This document shows positions 9,997-20,310 of a stretch of 64,000 nt of DNA, in pieces. The notes under the pieces are model-generated. The model did no database searches, was not told the DNA's origin, and saw nothing but the letters and a program-made list of their open reading frames with translations. Position 1 is the first letter of the stretch. Each line of letters opens with the position of its first letter. The stretch is taken from positions 1,798,001 through 1,862,000 of the forward strand of contig NC_026479.1 of the NCBI RefSeq assembly GCF_000328475.2. The letters are read 5' to 3'. The DNA is from Mycosarcoma maydis (lineage: Eukaryota; Basidiomycota; Ustilaginomycetes; Ustilaginales). The translations under genes and the position numbers were made by a program.

Positions 9997-11815
9997 TCAG
10001 AGAGAGATTGCTGGCAAGATTTTGCCCAGGCACTCGCCAAATCCAACCGCTCCACTTTCGCCTATCGCCAAACCGGTCATTACGACCTCGTCGCCGTCTT
10101 CCAGAAACGTCCGCTGCACAGTGCAGCTTTGCGGTGTGCTTACTACTTGTTGCTCTTGGTCTGTTTCTTTCACCGCACTCGTCGAGGTAGAGAGCGCGAA
10201 AGCTCTTTTGCCTGCCCAGCACTTTTCCAACAACGATCCACATCCTGTTTGTCCCGGAGCAGACAGTGTCCCTGTCCCCATCAGATCACCCGCTTTCAAA
10301 GGACATCCGGTCGTAGAGTGATGAGCAATCATCTGGCGGATCGTATAGTATGTGTGTCGGAGTGATGATTCGGACACTGTTGTAAAATGCGCCGATCCTT
10401 GTGCTGCATAAGGCAAGCACATCAAAGTGATCAGCGCATATAGCATTGAAAGTGGATCAATGAGTTGAACGAGAAAACAAGTAAGAGAAAGGACGAACAA
10501 CGGACAACACTCACGGCGCAAGCCGACCTGCAACGGGATATCGAAGTTGGTCTTGTTTTCGTCCTGAAGGTATTCCAACAGAGGTGGAGTATGGGTATAA
10601 GCTGGGCAGGTGAACGGCTCGAGTGCGTGAATGGGTACGATCCAGGGTGTGATAGTTGTTGCGAAGTTCTATGCACTCACAGCGATTATCAAACAAAAGC
10701 TTCATTGAGTCAGGCGCACTCTCGTGAATCCACTCGATGAACGAGAAGAACAACATACCTTGCTGAGAAACGGACCTGTAGAGAATGTGCAACGCAGAAA
10801 CAGTTCCAGTGACCTCGACACAGACCACAGGGGACAAGACAACTATGTACGACCAGTCGACTTACCAAGCGGAACATACTCCCAAGATTGAATGTCTCTT
10901 GCACTCCAATCGTTCAACAGCACCGCACCAAAGACACGATCCTCGGCTTGCTCAGGAGACAGTCTCTCTCCTAGCTGAGTCGCTTTGCCGCCATAGAACT
11001 TTGTTTTGGCGCGCACGCACATCCACTTTCGTCAGCACGTTTCACTCTTTCCTGATCTCCGAGATGCGAAAGCGTGTACTCACGAATCCAACCTCGAGTT
11101 CGAAATCGAGCCTTCTACACGGCGCAATCACCGGTTGCGTATCGCCTGGTTGATCCAAAATCTGACCCACAGGTCTTCGGATAGGTGTTCCGGAAACAAC
11201 GATTGATGAGCATCGGCCATGATATGCTACAGGAAGATGTTTCCAATTTGGAAGCAGCGGTTGAGAGCGACCGCGGAGGAGAGTACCACAATTGGTTGCA
11301 TGTTCGATACTGGTGTAGAAGTCGGTGTAATCGCCAATAGTACAGGGTAGGCACATTGTTGCAGCGGATTGTGGGATCAGTAGCGGCTGCGAGAGGACGG
11401 TACTGGGCGAAGATCGCTCGAGGTTGGTGGGTGTAATGACAGTATCTTGACTGATAGCGGAGGGGTGAGTGAGGAGTGACTGAAGGTGAAGTCGCACTGA
11501 CAGCCAGGTGGATTTGGAAAGTGCCATGAAGAGGTTTAGTGTAGTCTGCTTTCCACACGACGTAAGATAGAGCTCAGCGAGACGGTCAGACGAGAAGAGA
11601 GTGGCTGGAATCTTACTCACCGAGCGAAACACCTCGGGCTCGACTCCACCCGGACAAAACGTAGTGTAAGATAGCGCTTTCAGATCAACGATCCAATCTC
11701 CAATGGCGACTCCACATCGTTGTGTCGATGGATCGTTGTCCGTGTAGAAGCTCCCATAAGGGAGATTCGCGATCGAAAACGGGTGATTGGCAGCATAGTC
11801 AATGATGCAGTTCAT
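9997..11815 (-). CDS. fahA: Fumarylacetoacetase (five exons)
   Basis: Exons on the minus strand: 11815-11084, 10998-10866, 10775-10759, 10668-10515 and 10403-9997, giving 480 residues in frame. It splits fumarylacetoacetate into fumarate and acetoacetate, the last step of tyrosine/homogentisate breakdown. Active-site residues known from mouse FAH are all present: GDYTDFYTSIEH (metal Asp and catalytic His), LDFELEVG (metal Glu pair), LLNDWSARDIQ (Asp, Arg, Gln), GPFLSK (Lys) and DGDEVVMTG (Glu). Exon 3 is only 17 nt and carries the Lys codon. Exon 5 contains an insertion of about 25 Ser/Thr/Gln-rich residues before DGDEV, making the enzyme longer than the usual 420-430. The exon 2 acceptor is AAG, less usual than CAG/TAG. 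Splice sites are inferred by eye from family conservation. Confidence 0.9.
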
Positions 11816-12469
11816 TGTCGTTCACCGTCAGAAGATGTACTTTGGTCGTTGGAACAAGGATGGTATCAGCAAGGCACGGAGGTGTGAGAGCGTCGTCGTT
11901 GATCTCGATGAATGAACAAAGACTAGCTTCAAGACAACCACCGACCAAGATACCGAAACCCCATTCCTCGTCCCCCACACTCGCTAAGCAACACAATCGC
12001 CAATCGTGAATCACGAATGCAACCCGGCAAAACCGTCACTTCACCCAGCAATCTTGAATAACTATACTGTACGTGATATGCGACTAGTGCCCGGTTCTTG
12101 GACGGTTTAGCCGTGCTCGCATCCACAAATTTGGTTGAGCCGTCCACTGAAACGGAATCACGATTCTCCCACGGATCGATCTTCCCGAGCTCCTTGTAAC
12201 CAGGGATGCCGGCAAAAGAGAATGCTCACCAGGATGTTGCGGGAAGCGATTACAAATGCAGCTTCAGAAATGACGGCTATCGAACAGGTTTCCGACCACT
12301 CAAGTAGTGCTTTCAGTTAGACTTAATGTGATGTTGCTCGCTTATGCTGTGAGACTTTTTGATTCGATGCACAAGCTCTCTCGTATCGAAAAGCACAGAG
12401 TCTTTCGTAAGAAGCAACAAGTATTTGACTAAAAGTTACAGGCATTTGCGTTTGCTCCCCAACGGCTGA
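11816..12469. other. Spacer between fahA and the P450 gene
   Basis: About 650 bp with the fahA promoter and the P450 3' end. One repeat copy (CAATCGTGAATCACGAATG) sits near 12001. No gene recognised. Confidence 0.5.
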
Positions 12470-14044
12470 TCAAGCAGCACTGGCCATCAAATCCGTCTTC
12501 TCCCTTTCGCTCTCGATCCACTGCTCCAACGCGGCCGGATGTCTCGGGACGAACCTCACTTTGAAAGGCTTCGGCGTCGAGCTCAACCCCTTCGGATTCG
12601 CGCATCCCGTCTTTGGATTGATATCGAAGTGCTTTTCCTCTTCGACATCTGAAAGTTGGATGTGGAAAAAGTGGATCACCTTGCAGAAAGCGATGTACAA
12701 CTCTCGATTGGCAAGATGGACTCCGGCACACATCCTTCGACCCGCGCCGAAGCTGTAGTGAGACTGCTTGTTTTCTTCTCCTGGCTCAAGGAAGCGCTCG
12801 GGGCGGAAGTTTTCAACGTCACCGTAGCGTTCGGCGTCTTGATGGATAGCAAAGGCGTTGAGAAACACGGTGGTACCGGCGGGGATGTTGACTCCTTTGT
12901 AGCTCGAATCCGAGATCGTGGCTTTAGGCAAGGCGAGTTTCAGAACGCTAAAGTAACGAGAACACTCCTTGTGAAGCGCAGTGATGTATTCCACTTGCTC
13001 CGAATCCGAATTGGGCACTTGTCCCTGATATACCTTAGACAGCTCGGAATAGGCTTTCTCTTGAATCTCTGGGTGCTTGGCGAGGAATCCCATTGACCAG
13101 ATAAAAGTGTTGGCCAACGTGTCTAAACCAGCAGAGACCATCGACAAACAGATTGAGCTGAGTTCGAGATCGGTCAATTTAGCAGTGGGATCCCTAATGA
13201 TGTTGCCTGTGATGCAAGGGATGTCTGTGCCTGCCTTGACGCGCGCTTTGAGATCTTCTAGTAAGCGACGCATGTATTTATCTCGACGAGCTCGGATTTG
13301 GGCTGCAAAAGAATTGTTGCCGCCTACCAGCATTTGGACATAGCGAACGATGGGGAGGTAGTCGGCGGCCGAGTTCGAGACGGATCGGAAATTGGCAACG
13401 TGCGTTTCGACTTCGACGATCTCTTGGAGCAGTTCATCACTGATCTTGTCGAGCCGTGAGCCATAGTTGACGCTGAGTGAAACGTTGAGTGCTAGCCTCT
13501 GAAAGTATGCAAATGGAGCGATAGCTTTTCCCTTTGCGCTGTACAGATCCTCCACGAGCGAGAAAGTCTCTCGATCAATGATGGGAACGTAGCTCTGCAC
13601 AGCGACACGGTTGAGCGCCGTAGCAGCCGCCCGTCGTTTTCGCTTACACGATTCGTCCCATGGTGAAGTGCCGATGGTGAAACCTGCCGTGGAAGAGACT
13701 ACCGTGTGGAAGGTGTAGAAGAGAGGTCGACTGATGTAGATGCTACCCAGATCGGTCAGGAGCTCCTTGGATGCTTGCGCCGAGTTGATGATGATCACCT
13801 CGCGCTCGCCGAGCTGAACCTTGTAGACGGGACCGTATCGTTTCGACCACTTGTAGTAGGTTTGAGCCGCGTCCTCACCCAGTTGGAAAAGGTTGCCGAC
13901 GTACGGCCAACCGCGAGGACCAGGTAGATTGATTTTCGGCCGCTTGACGGCAGTGTAGAGGATGTGGCCGACTACAAGAGTAGCAGAAAGCCATACGAAA
14001 AGTGGCACCGTGGCCAGACTTTCACTGGACAGCTCGAACCTCAT
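12470..14044 (-). CDS. Cytochrome P450, CYP504-like; probable phenylacetate 2-hydroxylase
   Basis: 524 residues from ATG 14044 (MRFELSSESLATVPL). It has an N-terminal membrane anchor at about residues 12-32, the proline hinge NLPGPRGWPYVGN, I-helix SAGLDT, the ExxR pair in HKECSRYF, the PERF-type motif ENFRPERF and the haem loop YSFGAGRRMCAGVHLANREL with its Cys ligand. The region FTIGTSPWDESCKRKRRAA and NFRSVSNSAADYLPI resembles fungal PhacA (CYP504), which hydroxylates phenylacetate at C2 on the way to homogentisate. Its position between fumarylacetoacetase and homogentisate dioxygenase supports that role. Subfamily assignment is from memory of motifs; the substrate is inference. Confidence 0.8.
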   Translation of the reverse strand: MRFELSSESLATVPLFVWLSATLVVGHILYTAVKRPKINLPGPRGWPYVGNLFQLGEDAAQTYYKWSKRYGPVYKVQLGEREVIIINSAQASKELLTDLGSIYISRPLFYTFHTVVSSTAGFTIGTSPWDESCKRKRRAAATALNRVAVQSYVPIIDRETFSLVEDLYSAKGKAIAPFAYFQRLALNVSLSVNYGSRLDKISDELLQEIVEVETHVANFRSVSNSAADYLPIVRYVQMLVGGNNSFAAQIRARRDKYMRRLLEDLKARVKAGTDIPCITGNIIRDPTAKLTDLELSSICLSMVSAGLDTLANTFIWSMGFLAKHPEIQEKAYSELSKVYQGQVPNSDSEQVEYITALHKECSRYFSVLKLALPKATISDSSYKGVNIPAGTTVFLNAFAIHQDAERYGDVENFRPERFLEPGEENKQSHYSFGAGRRMCAGVHLANRELYIAFCKVIHFFHIQLSDVEEEKHFDINPKTGCANPKGLSSTPKPFKVRFVPRHPAALEQWIESEREKTDLMASAA

Positions 14045-14859
14045 CTTGGGTTCAAGTCCGTAGAAGAGCGAGTTGACAAACCAGAGCGAGCGCCGATACA
14101 AAGTGACGAGCACAGTTCAGCGGTAGACTGGAAGTTAGCAGCGATCGAGCTCTCGGAATGGCTTATATAGACCAAAGAATACCCGATTGGCGAATCTTGG
14201 ACAGCATCGTCGCTCGATTAAGCTTGTGCAGCGCATCTGTGGGGGGATCACGCGAACTCTGAGCCAAAACACTTGCTCGACCTGCTGACCACTGATAACT
14301 TAGCTCGACGATTTTTCGATCGATCATGAATGATGGCTCGAGGGTGCGCTGCTGACTCATGCGCTCTCCGCTGCAGTCTACTTTCTGTAGCCATTCTCGA
14401 TTCTCGATTGTTGCCACTATGGCTGCGGTTCGCTGAGACGTGCCGTCCGGCAGAACCAAAGCTCATCACTCACGACTTTACCCCGCAATTCCATTGTTCT
14501 AACGCGGCTCTTTCTGCACAGCTCGACAGGCTCATCACGCGCACACGGCAGAAGCGAAATTGGCCGCCACGTCCAGGGTTCGAGGTGGATTAGCCGCACT
14601 CACGCTTTCAGCAGGCTTTGATTTAGCCGTTGTGGTCGCTGTTTTGTTCGGCAAGTTGAAGAGTCTGAATGGCTGCTGAAGTGTGTCGCAAGAAAGAGGA
14701 GCACATACTATCAAAGCGTTTGCCGACTGACCAAGGAGACGGGCGAAAGACGGTCGAGGGATGAATAAAGCGGCGAGGCACATATTTCTCACCCATTCAC
14801 GATTGCCATTTGACTGTCCCTCATCCAGTATTGCACCGCGACATTCGTGATTGTTCAAC
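14045..14859. promoter_or_regulatory. Divergent promoter, P450 / homogentisate dioxygenase
   Basis: 815 bp between two start codons of one pathway, so co-regulation is likely. It has a TATA motif for the P450 (listed separately), an ACTGATAACT GATA core near 14299, and dispersed-repeat copies at 14795-14804 (ATTCACGATT) and near 14843. Open frames here look like chance. Confidence 0.45.
14162..14169 (-). promoter_or_regulatory. Probable TATA box of the P450 gene
   Basis: Minus-strand TATATAAG lies about 118 bp upstream of the P450 ATG at 14044. Confidence 0.45.
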
Positions 14860-16290
14860 ATGACAGATATCAAATACCAACGAGGCTTTGGGAACCACTT
14901 CATATCAGAAGCCAAGCGCGATACACTACCGGCGTTCGGTCATTCGCCTCAAAGAGTCAACCATGGTCTCTACGCCGAGCAGTTGAGCGGGACAGCTTTT
15001 ACGGCGCCTCGTGCTAAGAATCAGCGTTCGTGGCTGTATCGTATTCGACCATCGGTGCAGCACGAGCCTTTTGTCGAGTACAGCCAGCCTCGCGTTATGG
15101 GATCGTTCCACGCGCACTCGCCTGACATCCGCGTCACTCCGCAGCAGCTGCGATGGAATGCTTTGGTTCAAGACGTCGGCCAAAACGTCGATTTCATCGA
15201 TGGAATGGTCACACTCGCAGGTGCAGGTGACACGCAGCTCAAGAACGGACTGGCGATTCACACATACACGGCGACCAGATCTATGGGCAACAAGAGCTTC
15301 TATAATTCGGACGGCGACTTCTTGATAGTCCCCCAACATGGGACGCTGTTGCTCAGAACCGAGTTCGGGTCACTCCAAGTTCCACCGTTGTACATTGCTG
15401 TTGTTCAGCGTGGCATCAAGTTCTCGGTTGACTTGAAGGCTGAAGACAAAATTTCGACCGCCAACCCGGCCTTTGGATACATTTGCGAGACGTTCAAAGG
15501 TCATTTTGAACTGCCGGACTTGGGACCGATCGGAGCAAATGGTCTTGCAAACCCAGAAGACTTCGAGTACCCAACCGCTCGCTACGAGGATGTCGAACAA
15601 GAATGGACTGTAATTAACAAGTTCATGGGCCGATTCTTCTGCTACCGCCAATCGCACTGTCCTTACGACGTCGTGGCGTTCTCGGGCAACTACGTCCCTT
15701 ATCGTTACGATTTGGCCAAGTTCAACACTATCGGTTCGATATCCTTCGACCACCCGGATCCGAGCATCTTTACCGTTCTCACCTGTCCAACGGACACACC
15801 AGGAACAGCCGTGTGCGATTTCGTCATCTTCCCTCCGCGTTGGCTTGTTGCCGAAGCCACTTTCCGACCCCCGTACTTCCATCGGAACTGCATGAGTGAG
15901 TTTATGGGCAACATCAAAGGTGTTTATGATGCAAAAGCGTCCGGCTTCGTTCCAGCTGGCGCCAGTCTGCACAACATGAATTCAGCTCATGGTCCAGATG
16001 CAGAGACGTTTGAAAAAGCCAGCAGTGCAGACTTGGGCCCAGCAAAGGTGGGCGAGGGAAGTATGAGTTTTATGTTTGAATCGGCGTTTCAACTGGCGAC
16101 TACCAAGTATGCGATAGAGTAAGTAAAGCACAGTCTATACAGCATGGTCACCGAGAGGTCGAGGTGAACCTGGCTGGCTGACGTTTCTGATTTCTTGTTC
16201 GATGCTACAACATCCATCAGAGATAGCGGCAAGATTCAGCAAAGCTACTGGACAGCTTGGACCGATCTCAAAAATAACTTCTCTGGGTGA
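14860..16290 (+). CDS. hmgA: Homogentisate 1,2-dioxygenase (two exons)
   Basis: Exons 14860-16118 and 16221-16290, giving 442 residues. It opens the homogentisate ring to maleylacetoacetate with O2 and ferrous iron. It starts MTDIKYQRGFGNHFISEA and keeps the family blocks EQLSGTAFTAPR, NQRSWLYRIRPS, FCYRQSHCPYDVVAF, YFHRNCMSEFMG (iron His and Glu) and ASLHNMNSAHGPDAE (third iron His). Without splicing, the frame ends at TAA (16120-16122), which is part of a perfect GTAAGT donor at 16119. The CAG acceptor at 16218-16220 restores YAIE-DSGKIQQSYWTAWTD, the expected C-terminus. The intron is 102 nt. It is divergent from the P450 and clustered with fumarylacetoacetase. Confidence 0.95.
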
Positions 16291-16489
16291 GGCAAACCTC
16301 ACATGTCAATGCACGACCAAGTCAAAATGTCACATCCTGCCTCAAACGCACAGCAGCTCGGATGGGCATCAACACCTGGACTGATTGAGAATACATTCGA
16401 ACAAAAAGGCGAACAGCGGTGGAATCAACCTTGAGACCGGAACAAGAGATGGTTGGGACCGCACCAAGACGGAATAGACCGGATTAGTA

Positions 16490-17405
16490 TCAAGAGGCAC
16501 TTGCCGTAACATTGCTGTGATGATGCTTGAGATCGACAAACTTTCGGCCCATATCAACAACCATGTCCATGGGCTTTCCCATGGCGCCTACCATCTTTTG
16601 CGACATGCCGCCCGATTGAGGCGCCGAAGGGTGGGGCCGTGTGGGAGCCATCTTGCGAGCGTGCAGGAAATCGTCGACCGCTTTCGACTGATCGTCAGCC
16701 GAAAGCAGCTTGCACAGTTGCGGCAACTGGTCGTTTTCCTCTTCCTGTATAGTTTCAAGATTCCAAGAATCAGATGTCAGTCGTGAGTACTCGTGACCAC
16801 TTTACCAAAAGTTGTATAAGGTGCTGGCTTGTAGGCTTACTTCGGCATGTTCAAGGAACAGCTTGCAGGCCTTGTCCACTTTATGGGCAAAAGTATCAAG
16901 ACCAGCATCAGAGATCTGGTTCGTGTCAAGCTCAGCCATGGCCTGCTTGACGTTCTGATGATCTTGGCGGTCCTTTTCGGCTACTTGGGTCATGTGCAAC
17001 TTCTCCATTAGCTTGTAGACCGAGAGTTCTTCCGCATCAGAGTGGACGGCGGCCTCATGGATGATTGTGTTGACGAGCGCTTCGCAGAGGTCCTGGTCGC
17101 CGGCTTTGTGCGCGTCGTTGAAGCGTTTCAGAAGGTCACGAATGTTGTCGTGATCCACCTGATGCGAGATTGTAGAAAGAAAAACAGCAGGTTAGCAAGA
17201 TATAGACTGGCGAGACTTGTAAGGCGTAGCAAGAACGACGAACCTTGATCTCCTTGATCAGATCCTTGCCCGTCATGGCGAAAGCGGCAGCAGCAAAGTT
17301 TCGGGTAGAGATTGCAGTCGGACGACGAGCCAGCGAAGGAACGAGGCAAGAGCTTTGAAGCAGGGGCAGACTGTTACGTGCAGCAAAGTTGCGGAACAAA
17401 GCCAT
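16490..17405 (-). CDS. Hemerythrin-domain (HHE) protein with mitochondrial presequence
   Basis: Three exons on the minus strand: 17405-17244, 17158-16841 and 16744-16490 (all phase 0), giving 244 residues. Residues 1-45 are basic and hydroxylated (MALFRNFAARNSLPLLQSS, then ARRPTAISTRNF), a likely mitochondrial targeting sequence. The four-helix HHE domain follows: VDHDNIRDLLKRFNDAHK, IIHEAAVHSDAEELSVYKLM, DHQNVKQAMAEL and LEHAEEEENDQLPQL, whose His and Glu residues are the expected di-iron ligands. The C-terminal 60 residues are Met/Pro rich with no known motif. Such proteins bind oxygen, NO or iron; the exact role is unknown. The gene converges on the homogentisate dioxygenase gene. Confidence 0.8.
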
Positions 17406-19154
17406 TTCACGCGAGAAGGCACGGATGAAGGTAAGCGGGAAGATTGTTGTCGATGTCGAGTCGAGTTAGTGATCCTTTATAGACCGTTGACCACACCGAA
17501 CGCTGACAGTAATGGGCAGAGCAGCTGCTCGTCTCTCTGTCTCCTTCCCCCAGAGACGCTATCAGGCCCATACTTTGCCAACTGACGTGCTCTGCGGAGT
17601 GCCAGAGTGGGAGTAGCAGGAGCAGGAGCCAAGATCGAGACTGTCTGATCGGGCAAGGTCAGCCCAGCTTCCAGCTTGGCTCGGCCTGGCTGCACCACCA
17701 ATGACAAAGCTCGTCTTTGCAATGCAGGATTGATGACTGGAAAAGATGACAAGTGTTGCATCACAATCAATCAGACCGTAGAGCTGTGCTGCGCTGGAGC
17801 CACGACTAGGTCACATGCAGGCTCTCCACTGGCTGTTTGAAGCGGCCGCCCAACAGAGCGTTGTCATTGTCGACGGTCTGTGAATCAGCAAGCAAAATAA
17901 GTTGGTCCAGAAAGCTGAGCTGTCATGTGTCCATTTCTGCTCGACGTGAATCATCCAAACGTGAAGGTGTGCGAAATAAGTGGCACTCTTCTGCTCCATT
18001 CACCTGTCCGGTCTGACAGTGACGGCAGCTCGCACGCCACCTTTGGCTCTGTCCCGTGGTGACAAAGCCTGGGTTCTCATCGGGCATGCCTTCATTTGTG
18101 ATTGCTCGAGGAATATTAATAACAAGGTTGTGCTGATGGTCGTTGAATAGCCGTCATAATTCGCCAGGTGAGAGGGTCTAGCCAAAAGAATCGTGAATCT
18201 GCAAGCTGCAGATGAACAAGGCTCAACATACGGCGGCGCCCAACCGTGAACCATGAATCGTGAATCATGAACCACAATGTGCAACACCGTGCACTAACTG
18301 AGCCGTCAAAAGGGGTCACCCAAACGCGCGGACTGAAATGCAAGAATCGTGAATCATGAATCATGAATCAGCCGGTGACGAGCCTAGCAAGACCGTTTCT
18401 CATCGGGAATCCATATACTGACTGCTGAACAACCAGATCGGGTGAGATCTTGTCTTTCGCCAATGGCATCGCTGACGTGTCTCTGAGCTCGCAGATGTCT
18501 TCCTTTCCGTCTGATGAGAGCGGCTTGTAAAATCACGAATGACAGATGATGAATCAGAGATGATTAGAGATGACCAAATTCGGTCTTCCTATTGTGGCAC
18601 AAAGAACAGACCTGTACGCAGGGGAGAATTCCAGCCGAGCCTGCTCGCTACGCTATCAAGGTTATGCGGGGAGTAGATGGACGCTAGCGTTAGAAGCGAG
18701 ATGTCAGCCAGATTCCTTCTTTAACACTTAAGGTCAGTTCGGACGACGTCTTCCCCACATCTGCTCTTGGACGAGATCTCCGAACTCCGTGTTCGATAAT
18801 CGTGAATGTCCCGCTGGAGTTTGCAACACTCGCTGCTTTAATCCCTGGCTCGCTCTGCAACCAACCTCTTCGTACATTATGAGAGCATGAGTTGCGAGCA
18901 TTTGCAGAACTAATACGTCCCTTTCTGTGAGCTGGATACCTTATAGAGAAGGAAAGAGAGAGAGAAATAGAGAGAGAGAGAGAGAGCGCGCGACAAAGAA
19001 CAATCGATGCTTCCCAATCTAGCACGGCTGCGCGGACGATGTTGAAGCGATACCTACAATGCAGCCGGAGCGCCGTGCACCAAGCATAAAGGCAAATGCG
19101 ACGCCAGGAATCAGGCTACTTCGCCACTCCATCCCCAAACTCGTGTGGCCAACT
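17406..19154. other. 1.75-kb spacer rich in dispersed repeats
   Basis: No convincing gene. A minus-strand frame of 94 codons (ATG at 17761) just upstream of the hemerythrin gene has no recognisable domain. Repeat copies of the AATCGTGAATC family, some degenerate (ATGAATCATGAAT), cluster at 18184-18366, with more near 18533 and 18800. A GA microsatellite ends the region. Confidence 0.5.
18952..18986. repeat. Imperfect GA microsatellite
   Basis: AAAGAGAGAGAGAAATAGAG followed by about eight further AG units, 170 bp upstream of the glycosidase pseudogene. Confidence 0.8.
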
Positions 19155-20217
19155 ATGCATCTCCCAAGCTTGCTGTCGCTGGCACTGTGGTTCAGCCTCG
19201 TCTCCCTGGTCACCTGGTCTCCGCTCCGCAAGCACGTGAGAGACAAAGTTGGATACCTCTTTATCCACTTCTATGACAACTATTCTTCTCCTGGCGTATA
19301 CGAGACCTATCCTGCTGGTGAGCAGATCTTCGGCCACTTGTCCAACGGCAATGAAGCGCTCTCCTACAAACCACTGAAACGTGGAGCTCCTTTGCTCACC
19401 TCGAACGTCGGCACTTGAGGTGTTCGTGACATGTACATTGTCAGCCGCGCCGATGAGTCGCAGCACTTTATTATTGGCACCGACCTGAACCAGACGGCTG
19501 CTGGCGGTTTCGGTGGCAAATTTGTTTCGCGCAGCCTGGTGATTTGGGACTCGAAAAAAGCCAGCTTGACGCAATGGAATGAGCCCAGACTGGTCACGGT
19601 GGTTCCGGAAGAGTACAGGATGGCTTGGGCTCCCGAAGCTATCTGGCTGGACAACGATGAGCACTTTTTCGTATACTGGTCCTCGAACAAGTTCTCTGAT
19701 GCCTCCCATACAGGTGATGCCGATTATGACAAGATCTACGCTTCTTACACCACTGACTTTGTCACCTTCACTGAACCGCACGTGTACCTGGATTTGGGGA
19801 GCCATAATGGCGTGATTGATCTCACGCTGGGACACGGACCCATCGATGGAGATAGCCAGTACGTGCGCTTTTTCAAAGACGAAAGCGTCTACAAGGTTTG
19901 TGGCCAGGTCAGCAACAATGGAATCCACGCTGATTGGCAGGATATCGAATCGGCAAGCGAATGTGTGGATAACCATCATCGGGCGGAAGCCGCCAATCTT
20001 TTTGCAGGATAACGAAAGCGGGCAATGGTATGTGTATTTGGACCAATACGGAAGGAATCCGGCGGGATAATGGCCGTACAGCGCCGATGAGGGAATCGCA
20101 GAATACGGATATACCGACTTGGGTTTCCCACAAAACATGCCAACTCAGCTCAAGCATGCAAGTATCAGACCATTGACGCAGGCGCAGTACGTCGAGGTGA
20201 ACAGCGTGTGGGGCTGA
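19155..20217 (+). pseudogene. Decayed GH43-like (arabinanase-type) secreted glycosidase
   Basis: The frame from ATG 19155 begins with a signal-peptide-like MHLPSLLSLALWFSLVSLV and continues HLSNGNEALSYKPLKRGAP. An in-frame TGA at about 19416 breaks it right before GVRDMYIVSRADES. The same frame goes on through MAWAPEAIWLDNDEHFFVYW and HNGVIDLTLGHGPIDGD to about 19990. There the homology moves to another frame (PPIFLQDNESGQWYVYLDQY), which meets a TAA at 20068-20070 and ends at TGA 20217. So there are two nonsense codons and one frameshift. The motifs resemble five-bladed beta-propeller GH43 enzymes of plant cell-wall breakdown. Sequencing error is possible for one lesion but unlikely for three. 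Confidence 0.75.
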
Positions 20218-20310
20218 AAAGGTCTAAGTTGTCTATTGAAATCATTCACGATTACCGTTACCGTCCGTGGTTGGCTTCGAGTCATGAATGGCAGTCGAGT
20301 AGGATTCTAT

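Noticed and set aside
14535..14915. Minus-strand frame of 126 codons between the P450 and homogentisate dioxygenase genes
   Set aside because: It overlaps the start of the well-supported dioxygenase gene and has no known motif.
17477..17761. Possible small protein (94 aa, ATG at 17761) upstream of the hemerythrin gene
   Set aside because: No domain or homologue recognised. It could be 5' leader sequence or chance, since high-GC DNA gives many such frames.
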